Positions 28,585 through 38,358 of a DNA stretch of 64,000 bases are shown here, piece by piece (within the stretch, counting starts at the first letter, position 1; every line of letters starts with the position of its first letter). Where the stretch lies: NCBI RefSeq assembly GCF_000243255.1, contig NZ_CM001436.1, forward strand, positions 186,692 to 250,691. The letters are read 5' to 3'. This DNA comes from Methanoplanus limicola DSM 2279 (GTDB lineage Archaea > Halobacteriota > Methanomicrobia > Methanomicrobiales > Methanomicrobiaceae). A model generated the notes under the pieces. It was given only the letters and a program-made list of their open reading frames with translations, was not told the DNA's origin and made no database searches. Position numbers and translations under genes: made by a program.

Positions 28585-28622
28585 ATCTCATCTCCTCCTA
28601 TACTTTTTTAAATAGACCCAAT

Positions 28623-29366
28623 CTACCACTTTAACTTACTCCTTGCTAATATAAATACACTTCCAATAGAAAGAATTAATACAAGCAAACCAAGCGGAGA
28701 TTTTGTGGTTTCCGGATATTTCACCTCATTTTTCTGATCAGACACTTCATTATTCCTCTCCCCATAAGTAGTAATTGCAATTGTTTCTGAATCTCCTGTT
28801 GGAACCTGATCTGACCGTTCATCCTCCCTTAAATCTGTATTTTCTGAATCTTTTACCTGAGTTTCAGTTGCTGATGCATCAGGAGTTTTGTCAGTAGAGG
28901 GAGAATAAGAAATGCCACCTCCTGAACTGCCTGAGCTAGAAACTGCTTCAGGAGCTTTAGTCGGAACCGGTTCCCCATATACTGGATTTGTATAAGGAAT
29001 CGGATCACCCTTTACATTTGCAAGTTCTCTTACATACACCTCAATATCTCCCGAACCTGTTTTATTGATAGCAGCTACAGGAATATCACCTGTAAGTCCA
29101 TCACCAGATATACCCGCAATTAAAGTAATGAGTTCTTCGTCTTTAATGTTTGAAGCAACAAGAAAACCTGACTCACCTTTAACCGATTGTATTTCAACAC
29201 TGTTTCCATATTCAAGAACCACACTGAAAGCACCAAGTCCAATGGAATCCTGAACCCCTTTAACTACAAGCATATCATCTTCAAGTACTACATCTGCCGC
29301 TCCTGTTCCAGACACTATAACTGAAACCAGCAAGAGTGCAAAAAAAGGAATTAGTAATCTATTCAT
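28623..29366 (-). CDS. Membrane-anchored cohesin-like protein
   Basis: A 247-residue exported protein. Signal peptide about residues 1-23 (ending SGTGAA). Residues about 24-125 have the cohesin pattern: an initial VLEDDMLVVKGV strand, the LGAFSVVLEYGNSVEIQSV segment (cohesins have a G-F-x-x-x-x-x-Y core) and an IPVAAINKTGSGDIEVYV end. A Ser/Thr/Gly/Pro-rich stalk follows (SSSGSSGGGISYSP) and the C-terminus is a hydrophobic helix with a basic end (PLGLLVLILSIGSVFIL, then ARSKLKW). It closely resembles the architecture of the cohesin protein at 36390-37193. It lies 12 bp after the thioester protein, so it is co-transcribed. I infer it displays a cohesin at the surface to hold dockerin proteins of the same operon. 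Confidence 0.8.
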   Translation of the reverse strand: MNRLLIPFFALLLVSVIVSGTGAADVVLEDDMLVVKGVQDSIGLGAFSVVLEYGNSVEIQSVKGESGFLVASNIKDEELITLIAGISGDGLTGDIPVAAINKTGSGDIEVYVRELANVKGDPIPYTNPVYGEPVPTKAPEAVSSSGSSGGGISYSPSTDKTPDASATETQVKDSENTDLREDERSDQVPTGDSETIAITTYGERNNEVSDQKNEVKYPETTKSPLGLLVLILSIGSVFILARSKLKW

Positions 29367-29378
29367 TAATTATTTCCT

Positions 29379-32300
29379 CTAATTATAGAATTCATTCACA
29401 TTGCCAAGATATCTGTCAAGAACTTTTAGGGCATCAAACAGATCAATCGTATCTGAATTTAGGTCATCTACATTGGGGTAATCATAGGTATCAAATCCTT
29501 CAATATTACCCAGATAGAAATCAAGAATATCAAGTGCATCGAAGAGATCTACTTCTCCACTATTGTCTGCATCACCCCAAATACCCCCTTCAAACTCAAG
29601 CTCAATGTAATTTGTTCCGGATGGTGAATTGTAAATTACAAGCGTAGAATCTGTAGTTGAGTATGTTCCCGAATCTTTGTCGTAAACAAATGTTCCACGA
29701 GTTAATTCATATTCATCAGCACCAAGTACAACGCCATTGAGTTTAACAACCGGATCAGTCATCAGATAGCGCATCGGGAATTTAAGAGCAATAGCAAGTC
29801 TTCCACCCTCACCCATAACTGAAACATTATAAGTCATGTTCTCTTTTTTCATTGCACTAAGGACACCCGGAGTATGTGAACTACCGGCTATACTTCCGGA
29901 ATCCCCTTCTGAGAAAATCAGAACAGGTTCATCCATTGATGTCGGCATTGTCACATTGTAAATTGATGTTTTATTATAAGTAATTCCTACTGTACCGTGT
30001 ACCTCCGGATAATCAGCCTTTTTCACACTTAAGGAGAAATTGCCAATCGGAAGATCACTGAAAGTATAGCTTGATGTATCAAATACCTTCACTCCGTCAA
30101 CAGTAATATTGTCCGCCTTAACTGCATTATAATTTTCATTCTGGACGTTGATAGTAACACTGCCGTTTCCGGTCACATCGAAATTATGTCCGGCAATTGC
30201 AACCTTCTCATCATCATACAGAGGAATTATTCTGAATGACATGTTAAGCGTGCCATAGTCATCTGGAGTTACTTTAAAGGAGTAGGAATACGGAGTATCT
30301 GCCACCCACTGTTCCGGCTGGATAAATATCGAATCCTGTTCTGCATTAGCAGTGCTGTTTAACACCTCAAACGAAATTGATTTATCATTTATACCTGAGG
30401 TATTATCAAAGACAAATCCTGCAATCGGAACCTCAATCATCGGCGAGAATAAGTCAACATCAGACGTTACACCAACAGTAATTTCTCCCTCCTTACCTAC
30501 AACCAATGGATCAGGAGAAGAACTGTATGCAAGTGTAAAGTTGCTTATGTCATCAATCTCAGCTGAATCGTCAATATTCCGGTTAAACATTGTGAAATGA
30601 ACGGTTTCTCCGGCATCAAGATCCTGAATAGTCTGTGAATTTCTGATTAAATTGTCAATCTCATTAAGTGGCGCCCACTGGGTGTTCTCCACTGAAACAA
30701 TAACCGGGCCGTCACCTGTCAGAGTAACATCCACTGTATGATACCTGACCTCACCAAATGGATTCCCGGTTATGCCCCTCGTACGAGTTCCACCGCTCAT
30801 CAGAGTTTTCATCTCATCCTCAGTCAGTGTCACCTCAACACGTTGTGTACCGGCAGCATCACTTAAAGCCACATTCTTAACAATACTGCCACTGTCAATA
30901 TCAACACTGACTGTACCTGAAGTCTTAACACTGCCCTGGCATGTGATTAAAGCATCAATAGCTGCCTGACTTGCCCATGTATAACCCCACTTTCCACCAT
31001 TTTCATACTGATTAACAAGCCAGTTAATACCATCAGTTATAGTTGTATTATCACCAGTAATTCCTGTTGCATTAAGTGCAAGAATTGCATATGCTGTGCT
31101 CTCTGTTATACGACCTGTATTTGACCAGCCGTACTTCGATCCTGTTGACCATGAACCATCCTCCTTACTCTGTGCCTCAATAAGATATTCCCTGGCTGTC
31201 GTTTTTGCAGTATCAAGAGCTTCCTGACTTACATCAGCAGAAGTGATACCAAACGCTTCCAGACCCCAGAGACTGAGGGCTGTTGCCATGTTTTTGTCAT
31301 CTCCGGAGATCCTGCCGGTGTTAATATTATTGACAACGTACTTTGTTGCATTCTCCATATTCCGTAGCATATAATCCTTATATTCTCCTTTAACCTCACA
31401 GGTTTCATTGATCATTGAATGTATAAGCATTACAAACGGAGTATTGGACTGAGATGTCCATGAATGACATACAGGTGCCTCCCACTCCCAGTACATCGTG
31501 CCTGATTCTGTTTTATGATTTTTATTAAACCACTTAATCAGCATATCAAAGTTAACAGTATTGGGTTGTACTGTACCGCCCGAAGAGATCTTACCATTAA
31601 GCAGGTGTCTTAAATCCTCATCGGTCCTGTTAATCTTTGCCAGAGTGTAGCTTGCATAGGAACTTGAAGATGCCTCCGAACTTCCATAGCCCCAGAGACT
31701 CCATCCGCCATCATCATGCTGACCACGCAGTTTGCCATTCACAAGTACATTAATACCTCTTTCAACTGATTCATTGGCTCTGTTACGGATCCGATCGAAA
31801 TCATCAGGGGGATCATCGCGTCCAAGATAATAGTTCTTTACATTTAAAGAAGCCATCATCTTTGATGTAGTCTGCTCCACACAGCCGTACGGGTAGCCCA
31901 CCAGATATCCAAGACCTGATAATGTTCTTCCCTGTGCACCAAGCTGTGCCACAATTACTGTGGAATTCCGGTTGGTATTATTAGTGTGAAGTGTATTGAA
32001 TATAAAATCTGCTGAACTACCATCAGAGACCACCTCTGTTCCAATTGAATTCACTTCCATTGAAGGAACATAAATCCTGATATCCCTGCCCTTTATAGAA
32101 TCAGATTTCCCATTAGCAGACATATTAAATGTAAAATCATCACCTGCATAATTTCCGGGATTGCTGGTTCTCATATGGACATAAACATAATTATAATTGC
32201 TGTTGTAGAGATATTTTGTCTGGTTTTCACCGCCGTAAATTTCAAAACCCTCAGGAGCGTTAACATTTAGAATAACATTCCCGGCCTTATTTGCTTCAAC

Positions 32301-33182
32301 CCTGAAATAGAAATAAAACCAGTTGTCAACCCTGGCACTACTATATCCATAAGCATGATCACCAATTATGTCCAGCTGATAATCAATAGCATTAATAGAC
32401 TTCTCATCTGAAGGCCTACCCTTTACGGCATCCTCGGAGGTAACTGTAATATTGACAAGATAAAGGCCCTCTGCACCAGGAGTCCATGCAATATCACGTA
32501 TGAATTTTCCTCCCGGAGCTATGACAACATCGCTGTAAGTTTCTTTCTTAACTTCAGCACTATCTTTGGTAAATGTTACATTAACATTAAGCTTTGAAGT
32601 TTCATAATTGCGCTGATTTGCAACAGTTGCCTTAATTGTTGTCTCCTTATCATCGGGAACTTCTCTTCCGGCAACTCCTATACGTGCATCAATTGTATTT
32701 GAAACACGTGCTGTAATTTTGCCCTGATTTATCTGATCAACAGGGATATCCTTCCCAAAAGTTGAATTCAGAAATCCATATCTGTTAACTTTTATATTAA
32801 CATCAGAAGTCTGACCATTGTCCCCGACACCGGTGAAATTCAGATAACAGAGGGTCTCACTTCCGGAAATACCTTCCAGTGTTGAATTCAGACCTGCAAG
32901 ACGGACACGCCCCCTCTGAACATTACTCTGTAAATTATCTATCGAAGGTCCTGCTATAACATCAGTTCCATCTGACAATGAAACAATGGAAGAATCCCAC
33001 GTTACATCAATATCAAAACTGCCAAGACCCTGCACATCTGCTACATTAACAGCAAGCAGAGCTTTTTCTCCCATGGCTAAATCTGTATCAGCAGGATTAA
33101 TAGATAATGTTGCCGCAGAGGCAACACCAAATATCAATGCAATACAGAGGAATGCCAGAGATATTAATTTAAGTTTTTTCAT
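29379..33182 (-). CDS. Cohesin + alpha-2-macroglobulin-like thioester protein + dockerin
   Basis: A 1267-residue secreted protein. After a signal peptide (about 1-23) a cohesin domain covers about 24-160 (LGSFDIDVTWDSSIVSL). A CARDB-like domain follows, then a macroglobulin-type region and a thioester/alpha-toroid domain with repeated GGWSLWGYGSSEAS and DGSWSTGSKYGWSNTGR turns. The reactive site is YPYGCVEQTTS with Cys 434 and Gln 437, matching the CxEQ thioester motif. The C-terminus is a type I dockerin with two repeats, GDADNSGEVDLFDALDIL and a second DLNSDTIDLFDALKVL. It thus carries both partners of the cohesin-dockerin pair. It lies 17 bp downstream of the gene 33200-35962. I infer a surface-captured protease trap or covalent adhesin; the family is best known for proteinase inhibition. 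Confidence 0.9.
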   Translation of the reverse strand: MKKLKLISLAFLCIALIFGVASAATLSINPADTDLAMGEKALLAVNVADVQGLGSFDIDVTWDSSIVSLSDGTDVIAGPSIDNLQSNVQRGRVRLAGLNSTLEGISGSETLCYLNFTGVGDNGQTSDVNIKVNRYGFLNSTFGKDIPVDQINQGKITARVSNTIDARIGVAGREVPDDKETTIKATVANQRNYETSKLNVNVTFTKDSAEVKKETYSDVVIAPGGKFIRDIAWTPGAEGLYLVNITVTSEDAVKGRPSDEKSINAIDYQLDIIGDHAYGYSSARVDNWFYFYFRVEANKAGNVILNVNAPEGFEIYGGENQTKYLYNSNYNYVYVHMRTSNPGNYAGDDFTFNMSANGKSDSIKGRDIRIYVPSMEVNSIGTEVVSDGSSADFIFNTLHTNNTNRNSTVIVAQLGAQGRTLSGLGYLVGYPYGCVEQTTSKMMASLNVKNYYLGRDDPPDDFDRIRNRANESVERGINVLVNGKLRGQHDDGGWSLWGYGSSEASSSSYASYTLAKINRTDEDLRHLLNGKISSGGTVQPNTVNFDMLIKWFNKNHKTESGTMYWEWEAPVCHSWTSQSNTPFVMLIHSMINETCEVKGEYKDYMLRNMENATKYVVNNINTGRISGDDKNMATALSLWGLEAFGITSADVSQEALDTAKTTAREYLIEAQSKEDGSWSTGSKYGWSNTGRITESTAYAILALNATGITGDNTTITDGINWLVNQYENGGKWGYTWASQAAIDALITCQGSVKTSGTVSVDIDSGSIVKNVALSDAAGTQRVEVTLTEDEMKTLMSGGTRTRGITGNPFGEVRYHTVDVTLTGDGPVIVSVENTQWAPLNEIDNLIRNSQTIQDLDAGETVHFTMFNRNIDDSAEIDDISNFTLAYSSSPDPLVVGKEGEITVGVTSDVDLFSPMIEVPIAGFVFDNTSGINDKSISFEVLNSTANAEQDSIFIQPEQWVADTPYSYSFKVTPDDYGTLNMSFRIIPLYDDEKVAIAGHNFDVTGNGSVTINVQNENYNAVKADNITVDGVKVFDTSSYTFSDLPIGNFSLSVKKADYPEVHGTVGITYNKTSIYNVTMPTSMDEPVLIFSEGDSGSIAGSSHTPGVLSAMKKENMTYNVSVMGEGGRLAIALKFPMRYLMTDPVVKLNGVVLGADEYELTRGTFVYDKDSGTYSTTDSTLVIYNSPSGTNYIELEFEGGIWGDADNSGEVDLFDALDILDFYLGNIEGFDTYDYPNVDDLNSDTIDLFDALKVLDRYLGNVNEFYN

Positions 33183-33199
33183 TTATACCACTCCCTGAA

Positions 33200-35962
33200 T
33201 TATTTCAGGATGATGTCAAAATATTCATCCCTTAACCCAACATTATGCTGGGAGATAAACATCGCATCACCAACATCCACATAATTATTCCTTGTTACAT
33301 CAACCTGTGTAAACCTCGTTGTCCCCGATATTGGATTATCAGCATCTATACCAACAACCCATTTAAGGACTTTAAGAGTATCTGCCTGATTGACTTTACC
33401 ATCGTTATTGGCATCACCATATAACATTACAAGTGCATTTCCGTTTGTGACAGAAACAGGGATTTCAAGACCGTTATTATCCCACAATTCTGCATCCAGA
33501 TTAAGCTTGGATGTATCGCCACTCTTTCCGCTTACATTAACAATAATTGTTGCAGTAGTTATATCTCCGGTCAGACCGGAAACCTGTGCCCCGTTGAATA
33601 TTGCCGAACCATTCAGCAGGTTCTTGTAAAACCCTCCAATCTCGCCGGCCTGGACATCCTTAACAGTAAGGGCAGGTGAATCATATGCAAATGTCATCTG
33701 GAATGCTGCAAGATCATCAACATTCTTCACAATCACCGGTATTTTTACTTCTGTACCTGGTATATATACGACATCCTTTGGCATTTCGATCTTAACCTGA
33801 GGGACATCATATGATGTAATTGTCTTGTTTACCCTGTTGTTGGAATATGTTGTCTCATAATCAGTCAGATGATTTGGATTTACATTGGCCTGAACAAGAT
33901 ATTCTCCTGTTACAAGTGTCATATTTTTCCAGATCATAACTGAACCGTTTGGATCCAGAGCCGGGATTTGGATAGTCTCTATTTCTCCATTAGTAATCTC
34001 ATATACAAGTGTTGTATTTACACTTGGCACCTCACCCAGATTTGTGATGTTTATTCCTATGGGTGTTAAAACCGACTGAGTAGTTTTAGCAGGTGCAACA
34101 ATTTCTGCTGCAAGATCAGGTGCAGTCACTCTTAAGCTGTGATTTACAGAATTATTCTGATAATTCTTTTCTTCTACAACACGTGGTTCAGGATTAACAG
34201 TTACTTTAATGACTTTATCCTGTGGAAGTTCTGTCGTCTCAGGATCAATACCATAATCTTTTGCACTCATATCGATATTTAACCCAAGAACCTGTACTGT
34301 GTCCCCGACTTTAACAATTTTATCAAACTTTGTCTTTTCCGAAAAATTACCCAGTTCTGCTATAACAGGTACTTCCACACCGGAAGAATTGAAATCAGCA
34401 GTTCCAAGATTACTCACATAAAGATAGAGTCCTTTTACATGAACCATATCATCACGGTTGATTTTTACAATATGTGGAGCATCAACACTTGGTACGAAAT
34501 CCGGCAAAGGTTCAGTGTCAATAATTGTAATTACTCCATTTCCAACGGAGATTGCAGGATTGTAAATTGTTACATTATCCTTTGGAACCACATGTGATAA
34601 CGGGGCATCCCAAGATTCATCAGAGATATTAAACCAGGTATCACCCATTCGGGTCGTGTTTGGAGTGAAACTAAAATCAACTAAAGATGCCCAGTTGTCA
34701 TTGTTAAATCCTGAAAGATTACCAATGCTTAATGTACAGTATGCTTTTGGCTCTCCCCAGTATGTGCCATTCTGCATGTGATCAATTGTAACACCCACAC
34801 CAGCAGCACTGGAATTTAATGTTACAGAATTAATGCTTAAATCTTCATAATTCCACTGAGCCTCGAAAGAATAACCTGCACAACCTGTGGTTCCTTTTAT
34901 CTGAACCGGAAATGCTCTGGAAGATTCAAGGGGGAGAATTCCGGATTCTGCTCTAATATCTCCACCAGGAGTTACTCCACCACCGGATGTGACAATCTGA
35001 CCAGGGACATTTCTGTCAAAGGGAAAAGCCGTATCAGGTGAAATACGGTTATTATCATCTCCGTCACTGTAGGAACCATAAGCAGTAAGATTAGCAGTTC
35101 CTGCGGTTTCAGTTGGAGTGAAGAATATATTCACAATATCCTGAGGAACAACCGTAGTTAATCCATCAGGGATAAATAAATAGATATATGCCCAGTTATG
35201 ACCGTGAGGAGAATCAATACTGATTAAATCCTGATACTCTTTATAAGAATCAGAGTTTATCATTTGATAATATTGTTCCTCACTAATTTTGCCATTGGTT
35301 GCTTCAGTACCCTGGTCAATAATTATTCCATCATAAGGTGTTGCCATATTTTCAATTGAGACATAACTGCCATCATACATCAGATTAACACTGATTGATT
35401 TTGCACCAGAAATATTATCGACCTGAACCGGCAGATATTTACCCTGACCATAGATCAGATTTCCATTAGGTGCAATAATAGTTCTTTGATTACGTACACT
35501 TATCTGTCCGGAATAAGTATAGTTAAACTCAACCGGACCAAAGTTGGTACTGTAAGTTGAAGGGGCTACAAATTGTAAATCTGAATCACCACTTACAGCA
35601 ACTGCTGAGAAGGTGATATATGCAATAGTTTTCCTGGAATTAGCACTTATTCCTTCATTATTTGTAATTGCAACAGATAATTTCCCTGTATCATTGTTCG
35701 GATTTGCATAAACAGCTGAATCAGGAAAATCCGTTCCGAGAGCAGTGACGCCATCAACTCTAACTTTAGTCTGATCAAAGCTCATATTAAATGAGACTCC
35801 TTCTGCATTGTCAAGCCCGTACACATAAACCGGAACCTGAGTGGATCCTCCGGGCGGGACAATATTGCCAGAATATACTAAAAGTTCTGTATATGCACTG
35901 ACTCCTCCAATGAGCAGGCACAGAACCATAGCCAGCAATAGCGATACCTTTAATTTTTTCAT
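33200..35962 (-). CDS. Multi-cohesin surface protein with C-terminal dockerin
   Basis: A 920-residue exported protein. GAGGTGA stands 7 bases before the ATG at 35962, a near-perfect site. After the signal peptide (1-23) cohesin-like domains occur at about 24-155 (AEGVSFNMSFDQTKVRVDGV), 160-335 (AKSISVNLMYDGSYVSI) and 345-480 (CAGYSFEAQWNYEDLSINSV). One or two CARDB-like domains (about 490-730) follow. A fourth cohesin sits at about 735-850 (LAAFQMTFAYDSPALTVKDV). The C-terminus is a dockerin (YGDANNDGKVNQADTLKVL, then a second DVTRNNYVDVGDAMFI repeat). This is the first gene of the operon. Such a scaffoldin-like layout is established in clostridia; Archaeoglobus is the usual archaeal example. 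Whether its cohesins bind its own or its neighbour's dockerin is not determined by sequence. Confidence 0.88.
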   Translation of the reverse strand: MKKLKVSLLLAMVLCLLIGGVSAYTELLVYSGNIVPPGGSTQVPVYVYGLDNAEGVSFNMSFDQTKVRVDGVTALGTDFPDSAVYANPNNDTGKLSVAITNNEGISANSRKTIAYITFSAVAVSGDSDLQFVAPSTYSTNFGPVEFNYTYSGQISVRNQRTIIAPNGNLIYGQGKYLPVQVDNISGAKSISVNLMYDGSYVSIENMATPYDGIIIDQGTEATNGKISEEQYYQMINSDSYKEYQDLISIDSPHGHNWAYIYLFIPDGLTTVVPQDIVNIFFTPTETAGTANLTAYGSYSDGDDNNRISPDTAFPFDRNVPGQIVTSGGGVTPGGDIRAESGILPLESSRAFPVQIKGTTGCAGYSFEAQWNYEDLSINSVTLNSSAAGVGVTIDHMQNGTYWGEPKAYCTLSIGNLSGFNNDNWASLVDFSFTPNTTRMGDTWFNISDESWDAPLSHVVPKDNVTIYNPAISVGNGVITIIDTEPLPDFVPSVDAPHIVKINRDDMVHVKGLYLYVSNLGTADFNSSGVEVPVIAELGNFSEKTKFDKIVKVGDTVQVLGLNIDMSAKDYGIDPETTELPQDKVIKVTVNPEPRVVEEKNYQNNSVNHSLRVTAPDLAAEIVAPAKTTQSVLTPIGINITNLGEVPSVNTTLVYEITNGEIETIQIPALDPNGSVMIWKNMTLVTGEYLVQANVNPNHLTDYETTYSNNRVNKTITSYDVPQVKIEMPKDVVYIPGTEVKIPVIVKNVDDLAAFQMTFAYDSPALTVKDVQAGEIGGFYKNLLNGSAIFNGAQVSGLTGDITTATIIVNVSGKSGDTSKLNLDAELWDNNGLEIPVSVTNGNALVMLYGDANNDGKVNQADTLKVLKWVVGIDADNPISGTTRFTQVDVTRNNYVDVGDAMFISQHNVGLRDEYFDIILK

Positions 35963-36389
35963 AAACTTTTCACCTCATTTTTAAAACATAACACTAATTT
36001 TCTTCTAACCAGTCAAATCCTCCGGCTCTGTCCCTTCCGTTACTCTCCATTCGTGACGCCCCATTTGTGACGCCCCATTTGGGATCTTTCCTCAGGGACT
36101 TATCAAACCGTTTAAGGAAACCTAATTCAGACACAACACAGCATACCGCATCATGCTTAAAGCCGCCAGCCTCCACTTGGATTCACAGCGTCTGCCGGGC
36201 AGATCTGCTCAGCAAAAATAAACTCCCCAACCCAGGAATTTACAGCCTTCTGCGAATTAGTTATACGTGAATAATTCTGATTAATGCTATAAATAATTAA
36301 TTCTTTAATATGAAAATACAGCCCGGAAAATGAGATTAAAATACCCAAAAGTCCGAAGAACAATAATTTTTTAAAAAAGAGTATTTAAA
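35963..36389. other. Intergenic region of 427 bp, atypical composition, small tandem duplication
   Basis: Promoter region of the four-gene operon on its left side. Between about 36000 and 36260 the sequence is richer in GC than the surrounding spacers and is open in two overlapping frames of 60-67 codons (36067-36270 plus, 35994-36176 minus) without ribosome sites. GTGACGCCCCATTT occurs twice in tandem at 36053-36080. It could be a fragment of a repeat or mobile element found elsewhere in the genome; I cannot identify it. Confidence 0.45.
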
Positions 36390-37193
36390 TTATTTCCTTG
36401 AGGAAATCACCACAGCAGCAAAAGCAACTGAAAGAAGAGCTGCAATAATACCAAATCCCGGTGTAGAAGCAGGCACTGTGGATTCCGCCTCAGGAAGAGC
36501 GCCGCCAGTCTCTGTTACATCCGGAGTGACAGTTCCTTCTGCCGGTTTAGCCGGGACCACATCAATAGCGGAAGCTGTAGGTTCTTCTGTTGCAGCCGCC
36601 GTAACTTCGGGCGCTGAAGTCGCTACAGAAGTTGGGGTTTGTGTAGATGTTGCTGATGTTGCAGGAGAGTAACTGATATGTCCTCCGGAAGAAGATGAAG
36701 AAGCTGATGAAGCCGGTGCTGCCGTTGCAGTCGCAGCAGGTTCCGGCGAACCGTCTATCACAGAATCAAAGTCATGCGGCAGAAAATCAACGCTGTCAGA
36801 CCATTCAGGATCATTAATAGTTACAACAGTGTCAGCCGGATCAATGACACTGAATTTGACATTTACAAGGTCAGAGGCATCCTCAACACTTATCGCACTG
36901 GTTGTTATAATCACAAATTTTGTTTTTCCGGCAGCATTATCTATATTTTTGGTAAGGCTGGCTCCGGAAAATGCACTGCCTAAAGATGCGCTCTCAACAG
37001 CAAGATTATCTTTATTGTATTCAAGCAGAAACGAGATGCCCGATACACCGGATACTCCGGAAACCGTTACTGACATAGCGCCATCCTCATTTGGCCCTTC
37101 AGCCGGAACCGAGATGACACTTCCTGCACAGGCAACCCCTGCAAGCAGAAGTGCAAGAATGCAGAAGACAGATACTTTAAATTTTAATTTCAT
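36390..37193 (-). CDS. Cohesin protein with PGF-CTERM sorting tail
   Basis: An in-frame start further 5' exists at 37232, but GGAG lies 6-9 bases before the ATG at 37193, which gives the signal peptide MKLKFKVSVFCILALLLAG. Residues about 24-140 are a cohesin domain (VSGISFLLEYNKDNLAV, then a VNVKFSVIDPAD end). A stalk of about 90 residues rich in Ala, Ser, Thr and Pro is probably glycosylated. The end reads STPGFGIIAALLSVAFAAV and ISSRK, a canonical PGF-CTERM tail recognised by archaeosortase A (established), which cuts it and swaps it for a lipid anchor. ArtA itself is not in the window. It is separated from the operon by 427 bp, so its expression may be independent. It is a candidate surface receptor for the dockerin proteins. 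Confidence 0.87.
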   Translation of the reverse strand: MKLKFKVSVFCILALLLAGVACAGSVISVPAEGPNEDGAMSVTVSGVSGVSGISFLLEYNKDNLAVESASLGSAFSGASLTKNIDNAAGKTKFVIITTSAISVEDASDLVNVKFSVIDPADTVVTINDPEWSDSVDFLPHDFDSVIDGSPEPAATATAAPASSASSSSSGGHISYSPATSATSTQTPTSVATSAPEVTAAATEEPTASAIDVVPAKPAEGTVTPDVTETGGALPEAESTVPASTPGFGIIAALLSVAFAAVVISSRK

Positions 37194-37333
37194 CTTATTC
37201 TCCATTAAATTATAAGATATAGATACCCGCAAATATAAACGTTTATTAATTGAACTGATTTTCCGGAATCCGGCTTACAAACGTAAATCCATTTTCACAC
37301 GCTTTTTTTACCAAAAGAACCAATAACTCACCA

Positions 37334-38320
37334 ATGAAGTATGTCATAACCGGCGGAGCAGGTTTTATCGGCTCAAACATTGCAGAAGCCCTCTCCTCAG
37401 ACAAAAACATTGAGATCATCATCATCGATGACCTGTCATCCGGAAAGGTGGAGAATATTGAGATCTTTGATGATAAGAAAAATATCACATTTATTAATGG
37501 CTCCATCACAAATTCCGATCTGCCTGAAGAGACAGTAAAAGGTGCTGACGGCATCTTTCACCAGGCAGCCATAGCATCAGTGCAGAAATCTGTTGAAGAG
37601 CCGGATATGACAAACGAAGTCAACCTCACAGGCACATTAAATGTCTTAAATGCCGCCCGGAAAAATAACGTCAGTAAAGTGGTTATGGCATCCTCAGCAG
37701 CAGTGTACGGAGACAACCCAAATATGCCGCTTGGTGAGGATGAGAAGCCAAAACCGATGACACCCTATGCAGTCCAGAAACTGACAGGAGAATATTATGC
37801 AGAGGTATTCTCCGCATTATACAATGTCTCGGCAACCGCCCTCAGGTACTTCAATGTCTATGGCCCAAGACAGGACCCGAAATCCCCATATTCAGGAGTG
37901 ATATCAATATTTTCTGACAAAATCTCAGCCGGAGAACCGATCACAATATACGGTGACGGCCGCCAGACGAGGGACTTTATCTATGTCGGCGATGTGGTAC
38001 GGGCAAACCTCTCCGCAATGGGCCTTGAATACAGTAACGGATTCAGAAAATGTCCGGGTGCATCAGGCGGCGTGTATAATGTCGCAACCGGAAGAGAGAC
38101 AGATCTGCTGGAGCTTGCCTCAGCACTGATGGAGATAAACCACAGAGAGGTTTATATTAACTTTGAAGAGAGGCGGCCCGGCGACATAAACAAGTCACTT
38201 GCCAGCGTAAAAAAAGCAGCCGCACCTTACGAAGAAGGCGGACTTGGATTCTCTGCACAAACAGAGATAAAAGAAGGCCTGTTAAAACTCAAAGACTATA
38301 ATGAAAATGTGAAAAGATAA
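37334..38320 (+). CDS. NAD-dependent epimerase/dehydratase, UDP-glucose 4-epimerase-like
   Basis: A 328-residue extended short-chain dehydrogenase. The NAD loop is TGGAGFIGSNIAEAL at the N-terminus; the catalytic Ser-Tyr-Lys set is visible as SSAAVYGD and PYAVQKLTGEYYAEVF (Tyr-x-x-x-Lys). ALRYFNVYGPRQDPKSPYSGVI and DGRQTRDFIYVGDV are hallmarks of GalE/WbpP-type sugar epimerases. It converts UDP-Glc(NAc) to UDP-Gal(NAc) or acts on a related UDP-sugar; substrate cannot be set from sequence. It probably feeds the surface glycan pathways in the window. It is divergent from the cohesin gene upstream and convergent with the SWIM gene. Confidence 0.88.
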   Translation: MKYVITGGAGFIGSNIAEALSSDKNIEIIIIDDLSSGKVENIEIFDDKKNITFINGSITNSDLPEETVKGADGIFHQAAIASVQKSVEEPDMTNEVNLTGTLNVLNAARKNNVSKVVMASSAAVYGDNPNMPLGEDEKPKPMTPYAVQKLTGEYYAEVFSALYNVSATALRYFNVYGPRQDPKSPYSGVISIFSDKISAGEPITIYGDGRQTRDFIYVGDVVRANLSAMGLEYSNGFRKCPGASGGVYNVATGRETDLLELASALMEINHREVYINFEERRPGDINKSLASVKKAAAPYEEGGLGFSAQTEIKEGLLKLKDYNENVKR

Positions 38321-38358
38321 TTCCGGATTGAAATAACAGATTATTCATCCGGGATTTT

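Noticed and set aside
36067-36270. 67-codon plus-strand frame in the 35963-36389 spacer
   Set aside because: No ribosome site, overlaps an equally long minus frame, and contains a small tandem duplication; treated as non-coding or a repeat fragment.
24841-37193. Cellulosome for plant polymer breakdown
   Set aside because: Cohesins and dockerins are present, but there is no glycoside hydrolase, carbohydrate-binding module or fermentative context; the thioester protein points elsewhere.
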